The notes beneath the pieces were generated by a model, which worked only from the letters and a program-made list of their open reading frames with translations, was not told the DNA's origin and made no database searches. 64,000 nucleotides of DNA from Symbiodinium natans (taxonomy: Eukaryota; Sar; Dinophyceae; Suessiales; Symbiodiniaceae): the NCBI GenBank assembly GCA_905221605.1, contig CAJNDS010001191.1:273501-337500 (forward strand), in the 5' to 3' direction. Below are positions 1 to 10,000 of the stretch, piece by piece. The position numbers and the translations under genes were made by a program. Numbering within the stretch: the first letter of the stretch is position 1; the number at the start of each line of letters is the position of its first letter.

Positions 1-39
1 CCGAGTAAGAACATCAGGCTTTAGGCTGCTTTCGCCTAT

Positions 40-558
40 GTGTTCTGGGAGTCCTGGTATTTCTCCGCTGTTTTCGCTTCTGCTCTTCTTGTTGAACCGT
101 GTCACTCAGAACGTCATGATTCCCATAGACGTTTTTCAAGCACATGGAGTGACGCATCGAGGCTGTTTTCGGTGAGACTTTTGAAAGGGACGTTACTCTC
201 AGCGCAGGAAGTGTTGCAGGCGCTTGGCTCGACAGAACTTGGTAGTTTGTGCAGCATTTTTTGGTACATGTGGAGGAGCCTGGTGCTTTTGAACGCCATC
301 TCTCGAGTGGCTGCTCTTCGTGAGCATGTCACCACAGAAGACTGGCAGGCGGTACGGACTGTTGAGAACTGCAACGAGAAATGCTTCCTAGTGAAACCGC
401 CCCACGGAGATTACTACGTGGGATTTGAGGAGGTGGACGTCAATCGGCTAAACTTAACGGTTGGAAGACAGTACCCTGTGAGCACATCTCCATGCGGAAA
501 GCAGGGTCCAACGGCCAACGACACCTTGACCTCGATCAAGATAACAGGACCGATCTAG
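40..558 (+). CDS. hypothetical open frame, possible exon
   Basis: An uninterrupted 172-codon frame begins at an unremarkable ATG-like position and stops at 556-558. The composition looks protein-like: acidic and aromatic residues are mixed, and there is a hydrophobic patch near residues 75-90. No family is recognised. It lies upstream of other + strand exons that encode membrane segments, so it may be an exon of a gene that starts left of the window. It could also be a chance frame in GC-rich DNA. Confidence 0.25.
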   Translation: MFWESWYFSAVFASALLVEPCHSERHDSHRRFSSTWSDASRLFSVRLLKGTLLSAQEVLQALGSTELGSLCSIFWYMWRSLVLLNAISRVAALREHVTTEDWQAVRTVENCNEKCFLVKPPHGDYYVGFEEVDVNRLNLTVGRQYPVSTSPCGKQGPTANDTLTSIKITGPI

Positions 559-646
559 ATTTGCCATGTCTGCTAAGCAGGGTGCGAGATGTGTTTTTTG
601 GCTTGGAGAATCCAGTAGGCCTTTTGTGAGGATGCACCAGCTCTGA

Positions 647-931
647 GACGTGTGCCCTCGAGGACAAAAGAACGAATGTGGCCATAGATTGGCCGAACTC
701 CTGCAGAAGCTTGACTGGAATCTCGAACATATTGAAAAGCTGGCAGATGGCAAGATTCGGATCTGCGCGCAGCAGGGGCAGGAACCCCGATGTCTCTGCA
801 AGCTCGAGGCCACCTACCTCAAAGAGAACCGCGAAAGCTCGCTGCGGGCATACTTGCCTGTGATGTTTGGTGCTTGCCTCACCGGCATTCTGTCTGCGAT
901 CCTCCTCTGGAATATCCCCCAGGACTTTTAG
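647..931 (+). CDS. hypothetical exon with one membrane segment
   Basis: The frame runs from just after an in-frame stop at 644-646 to a stop at 929-931. It encodes a Cys-containing, Lys/Glu-rich stretch followed by a hydrophobic segment (residues about 70-88, PVMFGACLTGILSAILLW). That segment ends a few residues before the stop, so this looks like the C-terminal exon of a tail-anchored or multi-pass membrane protein. No ATG is at the front; a splice acceptor near 655-660 (CTCGAG) is plausible. The family is not recognised. Confidence 0.35.
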   Translation, partial: DVCPRGQKNECGHRLAELLQKLDWNLEHIEKLADGKIRICAQQGQEPRCLCKLEATYLKENRESSLRAYLPVMFGACLTGILSAILLWNIPQDF

Positions 932-1293
932 GGGCACCAACAGTTAAATTCTGAGTGGCCAATGATTTGCTATCAGGGAGCTAAGGGACCAGTGGAATCG
1001 GCGAAGAATGCACTTCACTTTGTAAACCCGTAAGCCGCTTGGCGACACAACCTGATGCAACGGTGTGCGTGGTCGCTCCGGATCCATATGTCGGAAGGAA
1101 AGAATAGCTGCACACTTCATACAATTGTGTTTGACTTTTTGCGAATCAGCGTTCGACATTCGTGGGTAATTGCATCGTATGGTCTTCATCTGGTGTGGTC
1201 TCCACGTGCATCACCAAGGCATTAGAAGCCATGTTGCCCCAGCAGTGATGCAGTTGTGCAATTTCGACAGTTGACTGCTGCGTTCAGGATGCC

Positions 1294-3032
1294 ATGAAGA
1301 AGGCGTCGAAGGTACCGAATGATCCACAGGTGGTATCGGAGCCTACCAGCACCTCAAAGCCGCCGCTCTCCATTCGTCAAATTCGCGAAAGGTGGCTGTG
1401 GGGAACTTTGACGAGTTGCTTGGTGGCCTTGTCTTGCGGTGCTCCCTTCTTGGGTGTCCTGACGACACTGGCCATGTTTTGGATGTACTCTTGTCGCCAG
1501 ACCCATCGACTCTTCCACGAGGTCCAGGAGCAGCAACCTTCCTCGGTCAGGGATGTAGAAACCGTCCAAACCAAACCGACTCTCATCGGCAAGGGCGGTG
1601 GCGCCAATCCGCCCGTTGTTGTGCAGATTCTGATTGAGAGCATCCTTTGGGTGAATCTGTTCATGGCGTGCTACAACACCATGTACACCTATACAAGGCG
1701 CTACTTGAGGCTCTACGAAGGTGAGAGAAACGGCAACATCAAGCAAGTGACGCAGGCTATCCTTGCCGAGGCAGGGTTCTCCGAACCGTTAACCTGACTC
1801 TCTAGCTGACCTCCTGGTTCTCCCTTAGGCCCTGAAGAGAGACTCCTCAGGCGGAGGTTGGAGTGATCGCAGTTGCCTGCACCTTCGGTGCAACCATCCT
1901 GTGGCGAATCTTGGTGGTCAATGCTATGGAGATCTCGCAGGATGTGCACAAGCACAGGAAGAAGGCTGAAAAGAAGCTGCCGCCGAAAGCTAAAGATGTC
2001 TTGGAGCGGCTGCAGGGCGAATTCGGCGAATATTTTCCGAAAGTGCAGCCTTGTGCCACCTTCAAGAGCATATTACAACAAGGTGACGACGAGACTCTTC
2101 AGCAGTACGTCTTTGGCTCAGTCGGGTCCGGGAGTTTGGACAAAGTGCTCATTTGGACTTCCACCTTGGTGTTAGGGATATTCCTGGTGGTCTTGCAGTG
2201 TCGGTTGGATTGGACTGCGGCTCATGAGGAGCGTGTGCCAAGCTACCTGTCTTGGAGGAGACGGGGTATGAACAGATATGTCTATGCAGGCATATGGGGC
2301 CTGCTCTCCGCTTTTGTGGCTGCCCGCCACTGGTTCAGACTCACCTCTGCTATTGTTGGCATCACCAGGCGGTTCAAGCGGCTGCCAGAACGCATGTTGC
2401 TTTTCTCGTTCCTGGCCACCACCTCAGCACAGATTGAGATGCGGGGGGACGAATCATGGGAGGCTTTGGAGAACATAAGAAAGTACATGGAGGAGAGGCG
2501 GGAGAAGAGTTTGAAGAACGACCAGGAGAAAACACATCTGCAGGATTTCCCAAAGAGTTCGCAGGACGACCGGGAGAAGACAGATCTACAGGATCTCCCG
2601 AAGAGTGCGCAGAACGACCAGGAGAAGACAGATCTGCAGGATCTCCCGAAGAGTGCGCAGGACGACCAGGAGAAAACACATCTGCAGGATCTCCCGAAGA
2701 GTGCGCAGGACGACCAGGAGAAGACAAATCCGCAGGATCTCCCGAAGAGTGCGCAGGACGACCAGGAGAAGACAAATCCGCAGGATCTCCCGAAGAGTGC
2801 GCAGGACGACCAGGAGAAGACTGATCTGCAGGATCTCCTGTACGAGACCCTAGGCTTGGAGAAGGAAAAAAGACTGAACCTCGGGAAGAGATCAGACATC
2901 CAGGCCGGGTCGCATGTTTTTGCTCTTCGGGCTCCGGGCCCCGGGGCCACCGCAGAACAAAAGTTATTTTATGATCCAGGAATCCATGGAAACATGACGC
3001 ATGCCCCATCACGCCACGCCGCAAGTGAGTGA
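1294..3032 (+). CDS. two-exon multi-pass membrane protein with 16-residue acidic repeats
   Basis: Exon 1 begins at ATG 1294 and reads to 1770. A GC-AG intron of 80 nt (1771-1850) joins GAG|GC...CAG|GCGGAG and continues in frame to the stop at 3030-3032, giving about 552 residues. Both junctions read AG|GC, the typical dinoflagellate arrangement. Exon 1 encodes hydrophobic helices near residues 35-65 and 105-120. Exon 2 encodes more helices (IWTSTLVLGIFLVVLQ, YVYAGIWGLLSAFVAA) and then a hydrophilic tail with about six copies of a 16-residue unit of the type DQEKTDLQDLPKSAQD. Reading exon 1 straight through would stop at 1797. The family is not recognised. A topology of membrane domain plus cytosolic repeat tail is inferred. 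Confidence 0.6.
2521..2840 (+). repeat. 48-bp coding tandem repeat, about 6.6 units
   Basis: The unit starts ACCAGGAGAA and is 48 bp, so each unit adds 16 codons. Units differ by a few substitutions (CATCTG, GATCTG, AATCCG variants). Neighbouring units 2701-2748 and 2749-2796 are nearly identical, which points to recent unequal exchange. Because the unit is a multiple of three and lacks stops, several other frames are also open here; those are shadows. Confidence 0.9.
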
Positions 3033-3058
3033 GTCGGTGGGAGCATATGGGTCAACAT

Positions 3059-3081
3059 ATCTCTCTCTCTCTCTCTCTCTC
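3059..3081. repeat. (CT)n microsatellite
   Basis: About 11 CT dinucleotides lie shortly after the stop of the two-exon membrane gene. Confidence 0.9.
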
Positions 3082-3359
3082 CTGTCCGGACAGGACCTGG
3101 ATCCAGAGTGTGCAGAGCAAAAACAAGTCATGTGTCGCGCCGCGCACGAACAAAAAACAAAACACCGTATCGAACACAAATAGAAACGCGAATTTAAGCC
3201 CATCCAGGCCTGGGTGCAGCTGAGAGAGTTCCTCAGCTGGCTGTTGAGATATGTTCTCTTTCTATCTCTTCCCTTATTTGGGTTTATAAGGGACTTTATA
3301 CATAAACATGTTTCAAAACGTTTAAACCGGGCCAACCCAGGTTCATCAATCTTGACTTC

Positions 3360-3943
3360 TTGGATGCTTCTGCCATCGTAGAGTGTGCGGGAGTCATCAT
3401 CGTGCTGCAGCTTGTGAACTTCGCATTCGCAGGCATCATCGTCTGGTTCCAGAAGGGAACAACCCTCGTAGCTCCCGGGCTCTGGCTTGTCTTGCTGCTG
3501 TCGCTCTTTCTGATGAAGCTGCTGTTTCGAGTGCTGCTTGTGTGTGTGTTCGCGCCAACTTCATGCTGGACCGTGATGCTCGCCGCCTCATGGAGATTGA
3601 GGTGAAGCAGCTTCAGGACAGGAGCGATTGCGATCCTGAAGCTGAAGAAGCTTCCATCGAGAAGAAGATCCAAGAGATGACAGACCGCACCCTGACAGGT
3701 GCCTTGATTCATGCTGTCCAGAGGCAGGCTGAGGTGACGGAGCACAAGCAAAGGCTGTTTGGAGTTACGGTGACCCTCACGCTGCTTCAGGGATGGATGA
3801 TCTCGCTTGGGCTGGTCTTCTTGCAGGCTCTGTGGGCCGTCTGTGGAAAGAAGCTCGTGAACCTTGACCCTGCCGATCTAGCAGCGAAGCTGATTTGCTG
3901 GCAGAAGGCACATTTGCAACACGACGCTTGCTTGAGTTCATGA
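3360..3943 (+). CDS. membrane protein whose reading frame switches at a TG repeat
   Basis: The first part (3360-3560) reads in one frame as a strongly hydrophobic protein with two or three helices (VIIVLQLVNFAFAGIIVWF, LWLVLLLSLFLMKLLF). From about 3545 the sensible coding moves to another frame: FMLDRDARRLMEIEVKQLQD, an amphipathic Glu/Lys-rich stretch, then another helix (LLQGWMISLGLVFLQALW), ending at a stop at 3941-3943. The change falls at TGTGTGTGTGT (about 3539-3549). Either a short unannotated intron or a slippage frameshift explains it; if the latter, this is a pseudogene. The family is not recognised. Confidence 0.4.
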
Positions 3944-4659
3944 AGCTCCACAAGGCTTGCTTGAGTTGCCGATCCGGCACTTGCCCACGGTCGGAACCGC
4001 GCCCGAAAAAGAGAAGAGATCCGAGAGAACGTCATGTTCTGCACCTAGATCTACTTCATGCGGAGCTCTTTGGAGGTTTCTGCAATTCCCCATTGCTGCA
4101 GTTCGTTCCCGCTATGCACCGCTTGCCAGGAGGAAGGCGCATCTGAGCTTCCTGCCCCGTGCCCAGTCGCTAAAGTCAGCATGATGCAGTTAAAACTTCT
4201 TCAACATCCGCAGGTGTTGATAGCAGCTTCGAACAATTTGTCACGGTCACGATTGCACAAAGCCTGAAGTCAAAACCCTGCACCTTCAACCCCGATGCCC
4301 ATACGCAAGTGCGAGGGCCAGCTGGGTGATCCGAGAATGTCTGCAGCCTGCTTGCTAGTTGCGTTCCAGGTCGAGAAAAAGGCATGCCGAATACTCTACA
4401 TTCTTCCAGCCTAAACGTTTTAAGGAACGCGAACACTGGAGCCCCCCAAAACCGCATGGCTCTCGAAAGCTCCCGGGCCCCTGCGCCCATCTCGAGTCGG
4501 ATCCTCAAGCCGGCTTGCGCGCATATGAGACACCCTCGAGCTCACGCTTTTAAGGAGGGATGTCTTCCCGTGGCACTTCGGCTCAATGCAGAACAGGACC
4601 GAGACTCTGTGAGAGCACGGGACCACCGACCCTTCTCCAGCCCTGGAGCTCCCATTTCA
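3944..4659. other. no gene recognised
   Basis: Only short competing frames are present, with no recognisable motif and no repeat. It probably holds the 3' flank of the preceding membrane-protein frame. Confidence 0.5.
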
Positions 4660-4767
4660 ATGTTTAGGGTTCAGGGTTTAGGGTTTAGGGTTTAGGGTTT
4701 AGGATTTAGGGTTTAGGGTTTAGGGTTTAGTTCTTGGGAAGTAGGGTTTAGGGTTCAGGGTTCAGGG
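4660..4767 (+). repeat. interstitial TTTAGGG array
   Basis: Around ten TTTAGGG units with occasional TTCAGGG and TTTAGGA variants. This is the plant/alga-type telomere unit in an internal position. Similar short arrays recur throughout the window in both orientations, mostly between exons. Confidence 0.95.
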
Positions 4768-4819
4768 GGCTGGTTTTTTCTCGACCCCAACAACACCAAA
4801 GGCCCTTAAAGCCCCCCTT

Positions 4820-4893
4820 CCATGGAGCGTCTTGCGGCGGCTTCGGCTTCCAGGAGGTCCGTTTCGAGGGCCTCTTCCTAGGATGTCCAGTAG
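4820..4893 (+). pseudogene. relic of the first exon of the TIR-like membrane gene family
   Basis: CCATGGAGCG at 4819-4828 and GAGGGCCTCTTCC downstream match the start and end of the first exons at 7032 and 21792. The body is rearranged and the original frame (MERLRRPESFE) is lost after four residues, with an early TAG. It is a decayed copy upstream of gene 1. Confidence 0.5.
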
Positions 4894-4981
4894 TGCACGT
4901 GTTGTACTTTTTGGGGGTGATATTGGGGAAGTGGCCCTTCAAGAGTATGTACTTTTAAACTTTTTTCCTGGGCCACTGAAG

Positions 4982-5110
4982 ACTTGAAGGTTCATGGGCA
5001 TAGTGATAAGTGGGGTTATAAGTACCCTACATAAGATTATAACCAATTATAACTACATTTAGTCACCTTGCTTTTAACCCCATTTAGACCTGCCCATGAA
5101 CCTCCAAGTA
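4982..5110. mobile_element. hairpin MITE, family 1 (ACTTG.AGGTTCATGG)
   Basis: The left arm ACTTGAAGGTTCATGGGCA (4982-5000) pairs with the right arm TGCCCATGAACCTCCAAGTA (5091-5110), around an AT-rich centre containing AAGTACCC and TTATAACC. No coding capacity. Related copies are at 8404, 22351, 35318 and 38938. Confidence 0.75.
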
Positions 5111-5111
5111 G

Positions 5112-5262
5112 TCGGGTTCAGGGAGTTTGGGGTTTAGGCTTTAGGGTTTGAGGTTTGAGGGTTTGAGGGTTTGAGGGTTTGAGGGTTTGAGGGTTTGAGG
5201 GTTTGAGGGTTTGGGGGTTTGGGGGTTTGAGGGTTTGAGGGTTTGAGGTTTAGGATTTTAGG
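5112..5262 (+). repeat. TTTGAGGG variant of telomere-like array
   Basis: About ten tandem GGTTTGA units, with some GGTTTGG and TTTAGGG, form a locally homogenised 7-bp variant of the common repeat. Confidence 0.9.
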
Positions 5263-7031
5263 GTTTCCTTGGGCTCACCCCAAAGTATGTAAGCAAGCAG
5301 CCAAAGCCCATAAAAAAGTGCCATTCGTTTCTTCCTGCTTTGGGGGGTTTAGGGGCTTTAGGATGAAGGATCCGGGGTTTGTAGGGTTTGATGTGCAGGG
5401 GTTCGGGTTGCACACTGTGCGCTGTACAGAGGGGAGTTTAGGGTTTGGGGTGCAGGGTTTGGGGTTCAGGGTTTGAGGTTTAGGTTTGGGGGTTGGGGTT
5501 TAGGGTTCAGGGCTGATGCTATCGGGTGCTGCAGAATAAGCCTGCGCCCTAAACCCTCACAAGAGTACTCTTAAGTATTCTGGGGAGGGTTTAGGGATCT
5601 GTGAGTCTGAGGGAGGCCGAATCCGAAAGACCGGAATCTTGCTTTCGGGCTTAGGACCTTCGACTCTGTAGGTGCTACTTGCACAAGCTTTCCGGTGGGC
5701 AAGGATACCAAATCAGCAGGATATCGCAAGGTACACCTCAAAAAGAGGAAAGGTACACCTCTAGCAGACTCCACCCTTCGAGCTCTCAAAGTTCTTGGGA
5801 TCAATCTACAAGTTCTTCGGGCTAGTTTAGGGCCGGGCCAACCCTTGAGGTCCTAATGCCCTGAACCCTAAACCTTAAACCCTAAACCCTAAACCCTAAA
5901 CCCTAAACCCTAAACCCTAAACCCCAAGTACATGTGGAGGCGACTGCTGCAGAAGCCGGACATCGCAAGGCCGAGGCACTTCTACTTGACCATGTTTCGA
6001 TTAGGGTTTAGGGTTAGGGTTTAGGGTTTCCCCGCAAAGGTCAGACGGGTTTGACTTTGTAAAAGGTCGGAAAGAGGTAGGCTGATTTAATGTGCCCAAT
6101 GGGAGGTAGATAAAGTTATATAGTGATAAATTTCACGGCGGCCTCAAAATCTCAGCATCGAGTGTGAGAATTCCCCGTCCATTGCACTCGTGCCCTGAGG
6201 CCCAGAGCCCAAACGCTTTTGCAGCTCTTGAAGTTCTCAGCGGCTCATCAGGCAAGTCGTGTGGCGAAGGCTCTGAATCCTCTGGGTGCTTTTATCATTG
6301 GTCGGAGCCTACATCAGTAGCATAGAGGGTGCTCTGTACATTAGTTGTTTTTCGTGTGCCTCCTCCGCTTTTTCATGGCGTGGATGTCCCTCAGGGTCTG
6401 CAAGGGATTGCGTAGGGTAGAGACTGATTACGGTAGAGACGAACGATGTTACGATGATGGAGACTGCGGAGGTGAACTTGGAGAGTAGGAGATTTCAATA
6501 GATTTCAGAACCTTGAGACAGGAACCATGTCAAACTTGGCAATGCAGGAGCAGGGCCGCGCTGCGCCGCCCTGTGCATCCCGGACGGGCACTGAGGAAAA
6601 AATGCGGCGCCGTGGTGTTCGTCAACGTGCTGACACAGGTTTAAGTTTTTTGGGCCGAACTCTGCGAAGGCTGCGAAACAGCACCGGAAGTATCTCAGCA
6701 CCACCAAACCGGATAGCTCGAAAGCGCAGCTGGGCCCTGAACCTATACCCTAACCAGACTTCCACGCATGAGACACCTTTTGAGTGTTTTTAAGCGGCTG
6801 CCTTGAGTTGCCTCATGTCTTACCTACCTCAAAGGCAGGAGCCTCACAGGTAGGAGGGCGGTTTAGGGTTTAGGGCTATCGGTTGAAGGGTTGAAGGGTT
6901 TAAGGGCCTTTTCGGGTTTTGCAACCGACCCCTCCAGCCCCTGATCTCTCCCCTTTCATCGTTGGGGTGTTCTTGGGGGGGGGTTCTCGGTCTTTGGGGG
7001 GTTCAGATCCCCACCAAACTCCCCCCCTGCC
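5263..7031. other. intergenic, telomere-like blocks, no gene recognised
   Basis: Contains CCCTAAA blocks at about 5868-5922 and TTTAGGG blocks at about 6003-6030 and 6860-6880. Frames at 6495-6793 are short and unrecognised on both strands. The stretch lies between the relic first exon and gene 1 and may contain its 5' flank. Confidence 0.5.
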
Positions 7032-10000
7032 ATGGAGCGCCTTCGGCGTCCGGAGTCCTTCGAGGATTTGTGTTCCGAGGGCCTCTTCCGTGCCACGTCG
7101 GTGGGGCAGTGCCTCGGAGCATCCCCGGGGTTAGGGTTAAGGGTCTAGGGTGTAGGGTTAAGGGGTTACGGTTTAGGTTTAGGGTTGGGTTAGGGATGCG
7201 TAGTTATATAGCATTGAGGGTTTGGGGCGCAGGGGTGTTGCACAAATCCAGCCTAGTCCGTAAACCCTACAAACCCTACTAAGCAATCAGAAGACTACTC
7301 TGAACCCTCAAGAGCTGGTAGGTCTCAGGGTTTGTTCGGCCATCTTTCTGCACGAAGTAGCACCCGGACCATGGGAATGTAGTTTCGGCGAGTGCGGTGC
7401 TGTAGGGTTTGTTTCAAACGGGGGGTTCAGGATTGAGGTCTCATGGCTTTGGGAGCGCTCGAACCCGAAGGCCGGGGCTTGCCTCACGAATCTAAGACAC
7501 CCAAGACCAGGAACCCTAAAGCCCCGGGACCCTAAACCCTAAACCCTAAACTCTAAGCCCTAAACCCTAAACCCTAAACCCTAAAACCCTAAAGCCCTAA
7601 AGCCCTTCACCTCGAACTCCGCGCGCGCCCGGCATGAGGATCCTTGCCAACTGGGGAGCCATTTTCGTGCCAGACCTTCCAGGCAGTGCCCCCACGAGTT
7701 TCTTCGGGGCCTCTCGCTCGTTTCAGTCCCGCTTGGAGTGCGGGGTGCGCTGTGGGGGGCCTGTGCTCTTTGACATTCTCCCGAAACCTTAAACTCTAAG
7801 CCCTAAACCCATGTTCATGAAAAGTGAGGGGGGGCGGGGGTGCTGTTCTTAACGAGCATTCTCTTCTGTAGCAGTTTAAGTGTCCCGTCAGCGTCAACGC
7901 TTGAAAGCAGTGAGCAGCTCATATTAAGCTAGAGATAAGGGTTGTTCCGCGATTTAGGAGATTTAGGAGATTTAGGAGATTTAGGAGATTTAGGAGATTT
8001 AGGAGATTTAGGCTTAGGAGGGGTTAAGGGCCTACGACCGACGCATGGGCCCTTGCCTGGAAGTCCCAGAGAGTGACCGGGTACAAAAAGAGCACCCGAC
8101 AAGGCCTGTCAGAGCCGGACGGGATGTGGGGGCATAACATAGGGGGCCCCTAGAAACAGAACCCCCCCCCCCCCCCTCCAAGTAGTAGGATCCCCTCATC
8201 AGAAGTATGATAGGGACCCCAAGAAGGTATACCACCCATATCGTAAAGCCCCATGTGAGCTGTCCTTTCCAGCTCTCACGGTGCCGGGGTTATAGGGCTC
8301 TGGGCGCCAGCCCTCGAGGGCTTCCTGTAGGGTTGGGGTTTGATAAACGGGAGCGAGGGATTCTTATGTTGGCAGAGGCCTTCTTAAGAGGTCTGAGAGG
8401 GGCTACTTGAAGGTTCATGGGTAGTTATAAGTAGGGCTACATATACCCTAAATGAGGTTTAACACCAGTTTTACTTATGCCCTAAATGAGGTTAAAAACC
8501 AGTTTTACTTACATAGATACCTTTCTTCTAACCCCACTTGTATCCACCCATGATCCTCCAAGTACAGTGGGATCAGGCCTCCTGGTGACAGGCGGCTTCC
8601 GCGCCGGCAAGATTCCGACGAAGCAGGAGGCCGCTTCGACTCAGGGCCAATCCTTCTGGGAAGTTCACGATTTATTTATTTGTTTTTTATTATTACATTT
8701 TTTTTTTTGGGGGGGGGGGGGAGGGTGCTTCAATCCTCTTTCTCCACACCCTTGCTTCCTGAGGTGTTGGAGGCAGGTGCCAACATTTTCAACCGCACCT
8801 CCTCCGTTGAACACGTGGATGCTCCTTGGTGCTCAAGTGGGGGGGAAGGGGCGGGGAGGGCGGGGGAGGGGGGCGGGGGGGCGCGAGGGTGAAGGGGGGG
8901 CAGCCTCTCGATCGCCCGGTAAGGTTTTTTGGGTTCAAGGTTCCCTTATAATTAGAAAGTAACCAACCCCAAAAAGGGGTACCCTTGGTTTATTATGGTT
9001 CCCTCATAAAGCAACCATTGTTCATGGCCTCCGGGCTACTTCAGATATTCTGAAGTTGCCTGCCCTCCTAAACCCTAAACCCTGAACCCTGAACCCTAAA
9101 CCCTAAGGTTTTCGTGAGCCATCGATGCGGCTCAGACAGCTGGGCCAAATACTTGGCGATGTGCCTCTTCTGGAGCCTCGGTTCTGCAACCCCTTGAAGC
9201 GGGAACTCCTCAAACCCCAAACAAAGGCCCAAAAAAAAAAAACTAAACCCTAACTAAACCCCAAATCCCTTGCTTCTATAGTTGTGGGTCAAGGAACCTG
9301 CCGGTGGCCGTGGTCTGCTCAGTGGCAGCCTGGTCACTGGCTGCTCTGGTTCTTGTCGCCGCGAGCCACGGGGACCTTCCCAGACTCAGCCACAGTCCGG
9401 CGCTTCTCGGTTTTCAGGCGGTTTAGGGTTTAGGGTTTAAGGCCTTTAGGGCCTGAAAGGCCTTTAGAGGCCATTAAGGGGGTCTAGGGGTTTAGGATTA
9501 TAGGGCCTCTAGGGATCTCCTGGGTTCAATGGCAACCCCCGCATGCTAAGAGGGTAGTCGTCGCAGGGCTGAATTCGTTTCAAAGGCCTTGTGTTGCAAG
9601 GCAGGTAGCACCTTCCCAGCGATGTCCTTAGCAGCTGAGTGAGCACACTTTACACTTCTTGGGATACTGTGTTCCCCACTGAACGTGTACATTTTTTTGG
9701 GGGCTTATGAACTCAGAAACTAAGAATCCGAAGCGCAACCTTCGAGACAGCAAGCAAAGTCCACCGGCTCTAGGTCGCTGAAAAAAAGCTTGGGGCGTGT
9801 ATTCTTCGGGGGTCGGGATACTTGCTAGTAGCATTCCCTCATGGTCCCTGTATACTTCTATTCTAGAATAACCCCCCAACCCTGTTCTAATTATTAAGGC
9901 CCCTACATGTCTTAGGGTTTCAGGCGTCCGGAGCGTGTGGGTCCCCACCTGAGGTTGCTTCCGGTCCTCGTCTTCTTCCCCATGGCCACGTTTCTTCTTG

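Noticed and set aside
2282-3024. Open frames on the - strand and other + frames across the 48-bp repeat
   Set aside because: They are shadows: the repeat length is a multiple of three, so every stop-free frame stays open. Only one + frame continues into membrane-protein coding on the 5' side.
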